The notes below the pieces were generated by a model. That model worked only from the letters and a program-made list of their open reading frames with translations, was not told the DNA's origin and searched no databases. This document shows, piece by piece, positions 27,041 to 35,790 of a stretch of DNA of 64,000 nt (positions are counted from its first letter, which is position 1; every line of letters begins with the position of its first letter). Source of the DNA: Allobranchiibius huperziae (GTDB lineage Bacteria > Actinomycetota > Actinomycetes > Actinomycetales > Dermatophilaceae); assembly GCF_013410455.1 (NCBI RefSeq), contig NZ_JACCFW010000001.1, forward strand, positions 2,868,929 through 2,932,928, in the 5' to 3' direction. The translations under genes were made by a program, and so were the position numbers.

Positions 27041-28147
27041 ATGACATCTGAGGACGTGCTGGGTCTCCTGCCGGCGGACGATCCGGTCCGGCTCATCGAT
27101 GCCGATGGCACGAAGGTGCAGGGATCGGGCAGCGAGCGCTACGAACTGCCGTCGGACGCAGACCTGCTCCGCGCGTACGAGCGCCTCGTCGTGGCACGCA
27201 GGCTGAACGACCAGGCGAACGCCCTGGTGCGCCAGGGCCGCCTCGCGGTCTACCCCTCCTCGCATGGGCAGGAGGCGTGCCAGGTGGGGGCGGCGCACGT
27301 GCTGAAGCAGGGCGACTGGCTCTTCCCCACCTACCGCGACACGGTCGCGGCGGTCGAGCGCGGGGTCGACCCGGTCGACGTGCTGACGCTGCTGAAGGGC
27401 GACTGGCACAGCGGCTACGACCCGTACGAGACGCAGGTCGCGCCGGCCACCACCCCGTTGGCCACCCAGTTGCCGCACGCGGTGGGCGTGGCCCACGCCG
27501 CGCGCCTGCGCGGGGAGTCCACGGTGGTGATGGCACTGACCGGCGACGGCGGCACCAGTGAGGGCGACTTCCACGAGGCCCTGAACTTCGCGGCCGTCTT
27601 CAAGGCGCCCGTCGTCTTCTTCATCCAGAACAACGAGTACGCCATCTCCGTGCCGCTGGCACGTCAGTCCGCTGCGGCTTCGCTGGCGCACAAGGGCATC
27701 GGCTACGGCGTGCCCGGGCAGCGCGTCGACGGCAACGACATCGCCGCGGTGCTCGCGGTGCTCGGCGACGCCGTCGAGCGGGCGCGCCGCGGCGAGGGCC
27801 CCCAGCTCATCGAGGCGCACACCTACCGCATGCAGGCCCACACGAACGCCGACGACGCCACGCGCTACCGGCTCGACTCCGAGGTGGCGTCGTGGGTCGA
27901 CCGGGACCCGCTGACACGGCTGGAGAAGCACCTGCGCAGCCGTGGCCTGATGACCGACGAGACGCATGAGCAGGCCAGGGCGGCGGCGGACGCGGTGGCG
28001 GAGCACGTGCGCGAGGGACTCAACCGGGACATCGAGCCGGACGCACGCGAGTTGTTCGCCTACGTGTACGCCGAACAGACCCCCCAGTTACGTGAGCAGG
28101 CCGCGCAGGTGGCCGAGGAGTCGAGCCGAGAGGTGGCCGGGCGATGA
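27041..28147 (+). CDS. 2-oxo acid dehydrogenase E1 component, alpha subunit
   Basis: E1alpha with E1beta decarboxylates a 2-oxo acid using thiamine diphosphate. The 368-residue product has the entry motif SSHGQEACQVGAAHVL and the thiamine-diphosphate motif GDGGTSEGDFHEALNFAAVF ending in IQNN. The phosphorylation-loop-type block TYRMQAHTNADD is also present. I chose the ATG at 27041; earlier in-frame codons read through the regulator's control region. Similarity of the ETAK-type E2 and the Lrp regulator favours branched-chain or pyruvate substrates; the two cannot be separated from sequence alone. Its stop overlaps the next start (ATGA). Confidence 0.92.
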   Translation: MTSEDVLGLLPADDPVRLIDADGTKVQGSGSERYELPSDADLLRAYERLVVARRLNDQANALVRQGRLAVYPSSHGQEACQVGAAHVLKQGDWLFPTYRDTVAAVERGVDPVDVLTLLKGDWHSGYDPYETQVAPATTPLATQLPHAVGVAHAARLRGESTVVMALTGDGGTSEGDFHEALNFAAVFKAPVVFFIQNNEYAISVPLARQSAAASLAHKGIGYGVPGQRVDGNDIAAVLAVLGDAVERARRGEGPQLIEAHTYRMQAHTNADDATRYRLDSEVASWVDRDPLTRLEKHLRSRGLMTDETHEQARAAADAVAEHVREGLNRDIEPDARELFAYVYAEQTPQLREQAAQVAEESSREVAGR

Positions 28148-29139
28148 GCACGATCGAACACGAGAAGCTCACCATGGCGCAGGCGCTCAACCGGGCGTTG
28201 CGGGACGCGATGCTCGCCGACGACTCCGTGCTGATGTTCGGCGAGGACGTCGGCGCCCTGGGCGGCGTCTTCCGGGTGACCGACGGACTCAACGAGCGGT
28301 TCGGCGACACCCGGTGCTTCGACACCCCACTGGCGGAGTCCGGCATCGTCGGGATGGCCGTCGGGATGGCGATGAACGGGATGCGCCCCGTCGTGGAGAT
28401 GCAGTTCGACGCGTTCGGCTACCCGGCGTTCGAGCAGATCGTCAGCCACGTGGCCAAGATGAGGAACCGCACGCGCGGGCGGGTGCACCTGCCGATGGTG
28501 ATCCGGGTGCCGTTCGGCGGCGGCATCGGCGGCGTGGAGCACCACTGCGACTCCTCGGAGGCCTACTACGCCCACACGCCCGGGCTGCACGTCGTGACAC
28601 CGGCCACTCCGAGCGACGCCTACACGCTGCTGCGCGCCGCGATCGCCTCCGACGACCCGGTGGTCTTCATGGAGCCCAAGAAGCTCTACTGGAGCAAGGA
28701 GGAGGTCGCGCTGGGAACGGACGGACCCGGCATCGGCACCGCTGTCGTACGCCGCGAGGGGACCGACGCGACCCTCATCGCGTACGGCCCGTCGGTGCCG
28801 GTCGCCCTCGAGGCCGCCGAGGTCGCCGCCCAGGAGGGTCGCAGCCTGCAGGTGGTCGACCTGCGCTCGATCGTGCCGTTCGACGACGAGACGGTCGCCG
28901 CCGCGGTCCGCAGCACCGGTCGCGCCGTCGTGGTCGCCGAGTCCGCCGGCTTCGCGAGCGTGTCCTCGGAGATCGTCGCCCGGGTGACGCAGCGCTGCTT
29001 CCATTCGCTGGCCGCGCCGATCGGCCGGGTGACCGGTTTCGACATCCCCTACCCCCCGCCGAAGCTGGAGCACTTCCAGCTGCCGAGCGTCGACCGGGTG
29101 CTCGACGCCGTCGACGATCTGCAGTGGGAGGACCAGTGA
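28144..29139 (+). CDS. 2-oxo acid dehydrogenase E1 component, beta subunit
   Basis: The 331-residue beta subunit completes the thiamine-diphosphate site. Family blocks visible are MFGEDVGALGGVFRVTDGL, DTPLAESGIVGMAVGMA, MEMQFDAFGYPAF-like sequence and GGGIGGVEHHCDSSEAYY. The C-terminal transketolase domain includes DLRSIVPFDDETVAAAV. ATG overlaps the E1alpha stop by four bases and its own stop overlaps the E2 GTG, so all three genes are translationally coupled. Confidence 0.93.
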   Translation: MSTIEHEKLTMAQALNRALRDAMLADDSVLMFGEDVGALGGVFRVTDGLNERFGDTRCFDTPLAESGIVGMAVGMAMNGMRPVVEMQFDAFGYPAFEQIVSHVAKMRNRTRGRVHLPMVIRVPFGGGIGGVEHHCDSSEAYYAHTPGLHVVTPATPSDAYTLLRAAIASDDPVVFMEPKKLYWSKEEVALGTDGPGIGTAVVRREGTDATLIAYGPSVPVALEAAEVAAQEGRSLQVVDLRSIVPFDDETVAAAVRSTGRAVVVAESAGFASVSSEIVARVTQRCFHSLAAPIGRVTGFDIPYPPPKLEHFQLPSVDRVLDAVDDLQWEDQ

Positions 29140-30512
29140 GCGACCAGACCTTCCTGCTCCCCGATCTGGGCGAGGGGCTGACGGAGGCCGACATCGTGCG
29201 GTGGCTGGTCAGCGAGGGTGACACCGTCGTCGTGGACCAGAGCATCGTGGAGGTGGAGACGGCCAAATCGGTCGTCGAGGTGCCGTCGCCGTTCGCCGGC
29301 GTCGTGGCCACGCTGCACGCCGCCGAGGGCAGCACCCTGGACGTCGGCCGGCCGCTGATCACGGTGGCGAGTGCGATCTCGACGCCCTCCCCCGACGCCA
29401 CCCCGGCGCAAGAGTCCGCTGCGAGCTACCGCGAGGAGGAACGCGCCGGGTCCGGCAACGTCCTCATCGGCTACGGCACCTCCAGCGACGCCCCCACCGG
29501 TCGGCGGCGTCGACCGCGCGCAGCCCACGCCGCTGCCGCATCTTCTGTGTCTGCCCCGCCTGCTGCGTCCAGCAGGGACACGATGCTGCCCGCGGCCTCG
29601 GCGCCGAACGGCCACCGCGCCGAACCTGCCGCCCCCGCCGCCGCGAAGCGGGTGCCGCTCGTGATCTCTCCCCTCGTCCGCAGCCTGGCCCGCGAGCGCG
29701 GTCTGCGCCTGGACGCCATCGAGGCCACCGGGGCCGGCGGAGTGATCACCCGCGCCGACGTCGAGCGCTCCTCGGCCGCGCGATCCACGGCGGCCCCCGT
29801 CCCCGCGGTCGGGCCGGTCACCGGCGAGGTGCGCATCCCGCTCAACGGCTTCCGCAAGGCCGCTGCGGCGGCGCTGAGCCGCAGCAGGTCGGAGATCCCC
29901 GAGGCGACGGTGTGGGTCGATGTGGACGCCACCGCACTGTGGGAGCTTCGCGAGCGCACCCGTGCCGCCGGCTCATCCGGACCTGGCCTGCTCGCGTACC
30001 TGTCGCGCTTCACGGTCGCCGCGCTCAAGCAGTACCCCGTGCTGAACGCGCGACTGGACACCGAGCGACAGGAGATCGTGCAGTTGCCGCATGTGAACCT
30101 GGGGATCGCGGTGCAGGGCGACCGGGGCCTGGTGGTGCCCGCAGTGATCGGCGCGGACGCGATGACGACCTCGCAGCTCGACACGGCCATCCGGCGGGTG
30201 ACGGCGACCGCGCGCGAGGGCCGCAACACCACCGAGGAACTGAGCGCGGGGACGTTCACGCTCAACAACTACGGCAGTTTCCGCGTCGACGGCAGCGCCG
30301 CGATCATCAATCACCCTCAGGTCGCGATCCTCGGTTTCGGCCGCATCCTGGATCGGCCCTGGGTCGTGGACGGACAGATCTGCGCACGCAGGATCACCCA
30401 GATGAGCTTCGTCTTCGACCACCGCGTCTGCGACGGCGGGACTGCCGCGGGTTTCATGCGATGCGTGGCCGATGCGATCGAGGACCCCGCAGCGGCGATC
30501 GCCGGACTCTGA
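29136..30512 (+). CDS. 2-oxo acid dehydrogenase E2 (dihydrolipoamide acyltransferase)
   Basis: The 458-residue E2 has one N-terminal lipoyl domain with the lipoylated Lys44 in VETAKSVVEV. A Pro/Ala/Ser-rich linker is followed by a peripheral subunit-binding domain (SPLVRSLARERGLRLDAIEATGAG region) and a C-terminal catalytic acyltransferase domain with FDHRVCDGG near the end (catalytic His and Asp). It starts with GTG overlapping the E1beta stop. No E3 gene is present in the window, so lipoamide dehydrogenase must be supplied elsewhere. A hairpin at 30516-30542 follows. Confidence 0.92.
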   Translation: MSDQTFLLPDLGEGLTEADIVRWLVSEGDTVVVDQSIVEVETAKSVVEVPSPFAGVVATLHAAEGSTLDVGRPLITVASAISTPSPDATPAQESAASYREEERAGSGNVLIGYGTSSDAPTGRRRRPRAAHAAAASSVSAPPAASSRDTMLPAASAPNGHRAEPAAPAAAKRVPLVISPLVRSLARERGLRLDAIEATGAGGVITRADVERSSAARSTAAPVPAVGPVTGEVRIPLNGFRKAAAAALSRSRSEIPEATVWVDVDATALWELRERTRAAGSSGPGLLAYLSRFTVAALKQYPVLNARLDTERQEIVQLPHVNLGIAVQGDRGLVVPAVIGADAMTTSQLDTAIRRVTATAREGRNTTEELSAGTFTLNNYGSFRVDGSAAIINHPQVAILGFGRILDRPWVVDGQICARRITQMSFVFDHRVCDGGTAAGFMRCVADAIEDPAAAIAGL

Positions 30513-30515
30513 GGC

Positions 30516-30542
30516 ACGCCCCCGGCAACGCGCCGGGGGCGT
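30516..30542 (+). terminator. Terminator hairpin after the E1/E2 operon
   Basis: ACGCCCCCGGC (30516-30526) pairs perfectly with GCCGGGGGCGT (30532-30542) across a five-base loop, starting immediately after the E2 stop. Confidence 0.7.
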
Positions 30543-30586
30543 CCGCCCGCCGTACGAGCTCCCCTCTCCCGTAGCGTCGGCTCATC

Positions 30587-31612
30587 ATGCGATCGATCGC
30601 GCGGCTGCCCAAGGCGCACCTGCACCTGCACTTCACCGGCTCCCTGCGGGTGCAGACCCTGCACCAGCTGGCCGCCGAGCACGAGCTGCGGCTGCCGGAG
30701 TCGTTCCGCGGCGAATGGCCGCCGACCCTCAGCGCGGCCGACGAACGCGGCTGGTTCCGGTTCCAGCGGTTGTACGACGCCGCGCGGGCGTGCGTGCAGG
30801 AGGAGGCCGACCTGCGCCGACTGGTGCGGGAGGCCGTGCAGGACGACGCGGCCGAGGGCTCGCGCTGGCTGGAGATCCAGGTCGACCCGACGTCGTACGC
30901 CGGGCGGCTGGGCGGCATCTCGCCAACCCTGGAGATCGTCCTGGACGAGGCGGCCACGGCCGGTGCGCAGTTCGGCGTCGGCGTCGGCGTCATCGTGGCG
31001 GCCTCCCGGATGCGGCACCCGTTCGAGGCGCGGACCCTGGCGCGGCTGGCGGCCAAGTACGCCGGCACCGCCAGCGGCACGGTGATCGGCTTCGGCCTGA
31101 GCAACGACGAACGCCGCGGCGACACCAGCGAGTTCGCGCCCGCGTTCCACATCGCCCGGTCCGCCGGTCTGGCGTCGGTGCCCCATGCCGGTGAGCTGCT
31201 CGGGCCCCAGGCGGTGAGCGAGACGCTGGACAGCCTGCTGCCGGACCGGCTGGGGCACGGGGTCCGGGCGGTGGAGTCCACCGCCGTCCTCGACCGGGCA
31301 CTGGATGCCGGAGTTGCCTTCGAGGTGTGCCCCGGATCCAACGTCGCGCTCGGCGTCTACCCCGACCCCGCGGACGTCCCGCTGCGGCGGCTCTTCGACG
31401 CGGGCGCGCAGATCGCCCTGGGGGCGGACGACCCGCTGCTGTTCGGAAACCGTCTGGTCGCGCAGTACGCCTCCGCGCGCGAGGACCACGGATTCACCGA
31501 CGCGGAACTGGCCGAGCTGGCCCGCCGTTCGCTGCATGCCTCGCGGGCGCCGACGGAGCTCAAGCGCGCGGCGCTGCTCGACATCGACGCCTGGCTGGCC
31601 GAGCCGGCGTAA
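30587..31612 (+). CDS. add: Adenosine deaminase family protein
   Basis: A 341-residue metal-dependent deaminase of the adenosine/adenine deaminase family. Visible are the N-terminal metal motif HLHLHFTGS (His13 and His15), the SVPHAGE motif with metal His and catalytic Glu, LGHGVRA with the catalytic His, and GADDPLLF with paired Asp. The last differs from the common TDDP form but keeps the acid pair. The likely role is purine salvage (adenosine to inosine), though related enzymes deaminate other purine nucleosides. It stands alone after the E2 terminator. Confidence 0.85.
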   Translation: MRSIARLPKAHLHLHFTGSLRVQTLHQLAAEHELRLPESFRGEWPPTLSAADERGWFRFQRLYDAARACVQEEADLRRLVREAVQDDAAEGSRWLEIQVDPTSYAGRLGGISPTLEIVLDEAATAGAQFGVGVGVIVAASRMRHPFEARTLARLAAKYAGTASGTVIGFGLSNDERRGDTSEFAPAFHIARSAGLASVPHAGELLGPQAVSETLDSLLPDRLGHGVRAVESTAVLDRALDAGVAFEVCPGSNVALGVYPDPADVPLRRLFDAGAQIALGADDPLLFGNRLVAQYASAREDHGFTDAELAELARRSLHASRAPTELKRAALLDIDAWLAEPA

Positions 31613-31680
31613 TCGCCCATCGACGGCGAACGGCCGCGCGCACCCATGAGGTGCCCGCGGCCGTCCGCTGTCGCGCTGCG

Positions 31681-32433
31681 TCAGCGACGCGAGGTCGGGC
31701 TGGTCGCGCCCCAGATGTAGGTCGCCTCCTTGTAGACCACGCGGTAGTCACGCGCGGCGCTGGAGGTGTAGCTCCAGGAGTAGTTGCCGCTCTTGTCGGC
31801 CACCACGTCCTTCAGGCCGGTCCAGGTCGACCCGCCGACCGTCTTGTACTGGATGACGCCGGTCTCCCCCGCCCACGGGATGTTGACCTCGTTGGCGGTG
31901 GAGTAGCGCACCACGTGAGTGCTCAGGGTGACCCTGCTGCCGGAGCGCGAGGTGTTCAACCCCGCCCAGGACCCGACCTTGGTGGTCGTCTGAGGGCTGT
32001 TCTGGCTGTAGGCGTTGTCGAAGTTCTCGTCGTAGGCCCCGTCGCCGGCCCAGGTGTGGGTGCCGAGCGGGGTGTCGTCGTACATGTCCCACGTGGTGCT
32101 CTTCTGATCGTCGAAGAGGATGAAGTCGGACGGGTTCTCCTCGCTCCCGATGATCCAGGCGGCGTTGGGTCCGGGGTGCAGGGCGCACCCGCCGGTCACC
32201 CGCACGGGCACCTGGTACTCGGGCTGCACGACACGGGCCGTGGCCGGGACGATGAGGGAACAGCTGCCGATGACCGGAGCGTCGCCGTCGGCGTGGGTGC
32301 GGACCTTCGCGCTGAAAGCCTTCAGCGCGCCCTGGTGGTGACCGACGACCGCGGCATCTGCGTGGCCTGCGGTCGCGGCGCCCAGCGCCAGAGTGAGTGG
32401 GATCGCGGCGAGCGCGACGGAACGACGGGACAT
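31681..32433 (-). CDS. Secreted protein of unknown function
   Basis: The 250-residue product has a signal peptide (MSRRSVALAAIPLTLALGAA, cleavage probably after HADA near residue 27). The mature part is beta-rich, with aromatic-rich repeats of the type WAGDGAYDENFDNAY and SWAGLNTSRSG, and ends in a segment with YKTVGGSTWTGLKDV. Two cysteines (in GSCSLIV and GGCALHP) could form a disulfide. No catalytic motif is recognised. It is transcribed toward add and is convergent with it. The ATG at 32433 begins the signal peptide. Confidence 0.75.
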   Translation of the reverse strand: MSRRSVALAAIPLTLALGAATAGHADAAVVGHHQGALKAFSAKVRTHADGDAPVIGSCSLIVPATARVVQPEYQVPVRVTGGCALHPGPNAAWIIGSEENPSDFILFDDQKSTTWDMYDDTPLGTHTWAGDGAYDENFDNAYSQNSPQTTTKVGSWAGLNTSRSGSRVTLSTHVVRYSTANEVNIPWAGETGVIQYKTVGGSTWTGLKDVVADKSGNYSWSYTSSAARDYRVVYKEATYIWGATSPTSRR

Positions 32434-32568
32434 GGAGGTCTGCTTTCCTGGGACGGCACGGCCCCCTGGCCGTGCACCGCCCGGAGCGTACGTTGAGCGG
32501 CACGGCCGCCGGTGGTTCCCCGCCTCCACGAGACCGAACCGTGATGATCGGCCGCAGACGACTCCGGG

Positions 32569-33279
32569 TCAGTGAGCGCGCTCTCGCAGCCCCAGGTAGT
32601 CGCTCATGGCGCGCATCTCGAACTCGAACAGCGCGCCCGGGTCCTCGATGCCGCCCTCGAAGCGACCGAACAGTTCGAAGCTCAGGGCCCCGAAGAGCTG
32701 TGTCCAGGCGAGCAAGCCCCGGGCCACGAGCGCGCCCGGGAGTTCCAGCACGTCGAGGAAGGCGGCAGCGGTGACCATGTCCGCCCGCAGTCCTCGACCC
32801 AGCCGGTCCCCCTGTGCTGCCGTCGACGACCTCCCGGCCGCCGCGTCACGCAGGATCTGCGCGAGCAGCAGTTGTGGGCGGCTCGCCGGCCCGACGGTGT
32901 CCTCCGGAGCCTGGTAACCGGGCACGGGACTGCCGTAGAGCAGCGCGTACTCGTGCGGGTGAGCGAGCGACCAGGCTCGGATCCCGCGGGTCAGAGCCAT
33001 CCATCGTGCGTGCGGATCACGGCGGGGCGCCGTGCGTTCCGCCTCGTCGGCGGCGTCGGCCAGTTCGTCGTACGCGTCGACCACGAGCGCGGTGAGCAGG
33101 TCGTCCCGACTCGGGAAGTAGCGGTAGACGGCCGAGGAGACCATGCCCACGTCTCGGGCGACCGCGCGCAACGACAGGTCGGCGCCGTCGGTGGCCAGGT
33201 GCTCTCGCGCGACCCGCTTGATGTCCTCGGTCGTCTCGGCGCGGACCCGCTCACGCGCCCCGGTGCGGCGTTCTGTCAT
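32569..33279 (-). CDS. TetR-family regulator with WHG-type C-terminal domain
   Basis: The 236-residue product has an N-terminal helix-turn-helix (LSLRAVARDVGMVSSAVYRY then FPSRDDLL) and a C-terminal WHG-like ligand domain (ALTRGIRAWSLAHPHEYALLYG). It is divergent from an NAD(P)-binding epimerase-type gene over 131 bases that hold two palindromic operators and a half-site, so self-repression together with repression of the neighbour is likely. The inducer is unknown. Confidence 0.9.
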   Translation of the reverse strand: MTERRTGARERVRAETTEDIKRVAREHLATDGADLSLRAVARDVGMVSSAVYRYFPSRDDLLTALVVDAYDELADAADEAERTAPRRDPHARWMALTRGIRAWSLAHPHEYALLYGSPVPGYQAPEDTVGPASRPQLLLAQILRDAAAGRSSTAAQGDRLGRGLRADMVTAAAFLDVLELPGALVARGLLAWTQLFGALSFELFGRFEGGIEDPGALFEFEMRAMSDYLGLRERAH

Positions 33280-33298
33280 GGGCCGATCATGACACATT

Positions 33299-33384
33299 CG
33301 AGAGCAGTGCCAACAAAAAAGAGCAGTGCTCTTGACATGGACCCAGTACCGGAGCGATGCTCGTAACCGAGAGCACCGCTCTCG
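33299..33384. promoter_or_regulatory. Divergent TetR operators and promoter
   Basis: AAGAGCAGTGCTCTT (33319-33333) is a near-perfect palindrome that overlaps a TTGACA -35 (33332-33337). A -10 candidate GATGCT (33356-33361) follows after 18 bases. A second palindrome, CGAGAGCACCGCTCTCG, spans 33368-33384, and a half-site CGAGAGCAGTGCC lies at 33299-33311. The arrangement brackets the plus-strand promoter, as expected for TetR repression. Confidence 0.65.
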
Positions 33385-33410
33385 TATTGCTATCGACAGA
33401 GGAGATCATC

Positions 33411-34322
33411 ATGGACAAGCACGTCGTCGTCGGAGCCGGTCCGGTCGGCTCGGCAGTGGCCCAGCAGCTGGTGGAGCGCGGCGCGGAGGTCGTCGTCGTC
33501 ACTCGCAGCGGCACCGCGGTGCCCGGCACTACGGCCGTCGCCGCCGATGCGTCGAACGCCGCTCGCCTCAGCGAGATCTGCGCAGGCGCCCGCGCGATCT
33601 ACAACTGCATCAACCCGCCGTACGACCAGTGGCAGGAGACCTGGCCGCCGATGGCCCAGGCACTGCTCGCCGCGGCCGAGAGCTCCGGTGCGGTGCTCGT
33701 CACCACCGCCAGCCTCTACCCGTACGGTCCGGTCGACGGCCCGATGACCCAGGGCATGCCGGACAGCGCCACCGGCCACAAGGCCAAGGTGCGCGCCCGG
33801 ATGACCGCCGACGCCATGGAGGCCCACCGCGCCGGACGGCTGCACGCGGTGGAGGTCCGCGGCAGTGACTACCTCGGCGGCAACTCCTACATGGAGGCCA
33901 CCATCACGCCTGCCTTCCGCAAGGGACGCACGGCGTACGTGCCGGCCGACCTGGACGCGCCGCACACCTTCACGAACGTGCAGGACATGGCGCGCACCCT
34001 CATCGCGGCGGCCTACGACCCGAGCAGCTGGGGCAAGGTCTGGCACGCTCCGAGCGTCGCACCGTCGACGATGCGCGAGCTGGCGACGATCGCCGCGGCT
34101 CAGCTCGGCGCGAAGCCCAAGGTCCGGTCGATGCCCTACGCCGCCGTGTGGATCGGTGGGGTGTTCAACCCGTTCATCAAGGAGATGCGCGAGACGCAGT
34201 ACCAGTTCCGCGGGCCGTACGTGATGGATTCGAGCGCGGCGCAGGAGCACTTCGGGATCACGCCGACCCCCCTGGAGGACTCGGTGCGCCTCGACCTGGC
34301 GCACACCGCTCAGAGGGCGTGA
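33411..34322 (+). CDS. NAD(P)-binding epimerase/dehydratase-family protein
   Basis: An extended short-chain dehydrogenase-like protein of 303 residues. It has the dinucleotide motif VVVGAGPVGSAVAQQL, with a GxGxxG pattern close to the classical form. The usual YxxxK catalytic pair is not obvious (TTASLYPYGPVDGPM lies where it might be). The C-terminal half is similar to nucleoside-diphosphate-sugar epimerase-like oxidoreductases. GAGGAGA lies before the ATG at 33411. It is the presumed target of the divergent TetR and overlaps the end of murB by 13 bases, convergently. Confidence 0.8.
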   Translation: MDKHVVVGAGPVGSAVAQQLVERGAEVVVVTRSGTAVPGTTAVAADASNAARLSEICAGARAIYNCINPPYDQWQETWPPMAQALLAAAESSGAVLVTTASLYPYGPVDGPMTQGMPDSATGHKAKVRARMTADAMEAHRAGRLHAVEVRGSDYLGGNSYMEATITPAFRKGRTAYVPADLDAPHTFTNVQDMARTLIAAAYDPSSWGKVWHAPSVAPSTMRELATIAAAQLGAKPKVRSMPYAAVWIGGVFNPFIKEMRETQYQFRGPYVMDSSAAQEHFGITPTPLEDSVRLDLAHTAQRA

Positions 34323-35380
34323 CCGACCATGACCGGCTCGGCGACCAGCTGCACGCCGAACGCGTCGTGTACCCCGTCGCGCACCTCACGCGCGAGGGCC
34401 GCGACGTCGGCGGCGGTGGCGCCGCCGCGGTTGGTGAGCGCCAGCGTGTGCTTGGTCGACAGGGCCGCCGGACCGGGCATCGCGTATCCCTTGCCGAAGC
34501 CCGCCTTGTCGATCAGCCAGGCGGCCGCCGTCTTGATGCCCTCGTCGGACGGGAACCTCGGCGGCCGTGGGGCGTCCGGGCCCAACCGGGCCGCAGCGCG
34601 CTGCTCGAAGAGGTCGAACTGGGCGGAGCTCAGGATCGGGTTGGTGAAGAACGAACCGCAGGACCAGGTGTCGTGGTCGGACTCCTGCAGCACCATCCCG
34701 CGCCGGCCCCGCTGCTCCAGGACCGCTGCCCGTGCGTCGGCCAGGGGCACCCGGTCACCCACCTCGACACCGAGCCCGGCGGCCAGGTCGGCGTACGCGA
34801 TCGGCTGGGACAGGTCGGCGGGGCGCAGCTGGAAGAGCACGTCCAGCACGACGTACCGCTCGCGGCCCTTGAAGAGCGAGTGCCGGTAGGTGAAGTGGCA
34901 GTCAGCGTTGGCGAAGGTGCGCACCGCCTCCTCGCGGCGGTCCCAGACCCGCACCTGCGCGATGGTCTGGGAGACGTCCTGGCCGTACGCGCCGACGTTC
35001 TGCACCGGCGTCGCGCCGGTCAACCCCGGGATGCCCGACAGTGCCTCGATGCCGGACCAGTCGCTGGCGCAGGCCTGCTCCACGAGGTCGTCCCAGGGCT
35101 CTCCGGCGGCGACCCGGACGAAGACTCCCCCGCACGCGTCGGCGGAGTCCACCTCGACACCGCGGGTCGCGATCCGCACCACGGTGCCGTCGAAGCCCTC
35201 GTCGGCGATGACGACGTTCGAACCTCCGGAGAGCACCAGGAGCGGCTCCTCGGCGTCGTCACACTCGCGGACGGCGTCGACCAGCTCGTCGGTGCTCGTC
35301 ACCGTCACCAGCCGGCGCGCGGGACCGCCCACCCGCATGGTCGTGAGGCCGGCGAGAGGGACGTCGAGCTCCTCCTTCAC
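34310..35380 (-). CDS. murB: UDP-N-acetylenolpyruvoylglucosamine reductase
   Basis: MurB is the FAD- and NADPH-dependent enzyme that makes UDP-N-acetylmuramic acid for peptidoglycan. The 356-residue product has the FAD-binding block VLSGGSNVVIAD, GIPGLTGATPVQNVGAYGQ, the Tyr/Arg region FTYRHSLFK and the catalytic Ser in SCGSFFTNPIL. The GTG at 35380 overlaps the HadB-like stop by four bases (GTGA), so the start is well fixed. Its end overlaps the convergent epimerase gene by 13 bases. Placement after rpmG-hadA-hadB is conserved in actinobacteria. Confidence 0.96.
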   Translation of the reverse strand: MKEELDVPLAGLTTMRVGGPARRLVTVTSTDELVDAVRECDDAEEPLLVLSGGSNVVIADEGFDGTVVRIATRGVEVDSADACGGVFVRVAAGEPWDDLVEQACASDWSGIEALSGIPGLTGATPVQNVGAYGQDVSQTIAQVRVWDRREEAVRTFANADCHFTYRHSLFKGRERYVVLDVLFQLRPADLSQPIAYADLAAGLGVEVGDRVPLADARAAVLEQRGRRGMVLQESDHDTWSCGSFFTNPILSSAQFDLFEQRAAARLGPDAPRPPRFPSDEGIKTAAAWLIDKAGFGKGYAMPGPAALSTKHTLALTNRGGATAADVAALAREVRDGVHDAFGVQLVAEPVMVGHAL

Positions 35381-35790
35381 GCCAGGGTCACGGTCGCGAG
35401 CGCCCGCGACAGCACCGCCGTGCCGTCGACCGTCGCCGTCAACGCGATCGTCGCCGTGCCCGCCTGCTCGTCGACGGACTTCACGCTCGCCTCGACCCGC
35501 ACGTCGGCGCCGCCGTCGTGCGGCACCGGCACCGGCGCGCTGAAGCGCACGGAGTAGTCCGACACCCGGCCGGCGTCGCCGAGCCAGTCGACGACCACCT
35601 GCACGGCGGCGCCCATGGTCCACATGCCGTGCGCGATGACGTTCGGCAGGCCCACGGCGGTGGCGGTCGCCTCGTCCCAGTGGATCTGGTTGAAGTCGCC
35701 ACTGGCCCCTGCGTAGCGCACCAGGGTGGCCCGATCGACATGGATGGTGCGGCCGGGCAGTTGCTCGCCGACCTGGGGAACCGGGCTCAT
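35377..35790 (-). CDS. hadB: MaoC-family dehydratase, HadB-like subunit
   Basis: A 137-residue single hot-dog domain protein, likely the catalytic subunit of a (3R)-hydroxyacyl-ACP dehydratase. The hydratase motif is intact: YAGASGDFNQIHWDEATA with catalytic Asp and His, followed by GLPNVIAHGMWTMG. It overlaps the preceding HadA-like gene (ATGA at 35787-35790) and the following murB (GTGA). In mycobacteria HadAB and HadBC dehydrate mycolate precursors; nothing else in the window shows that this organism makes mycolic acids, so a general fatty-acid elongation role is possible. Confidence 0.88.
   Translation of the reverse strand: MSPVPQVGEQLPGRTIHVDRATLVRYAGASGDFNQIHWDEATATAVGLPNVIAHGMWTMGAAVQVVVDWLGDAGRVSDYSVRFSAPVPVPHDGGADVRVEASVKSVDEQAGTATIALTATVDGTAVLSRALATVTLA

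Noticed and set aside
27966-29135. Upstream extension of the E2 frame
   Set aside because: It overlaps E1beta in another frame and has Arg-rich random composition; GTG at 29136 gives a normal lipoyl domain start.
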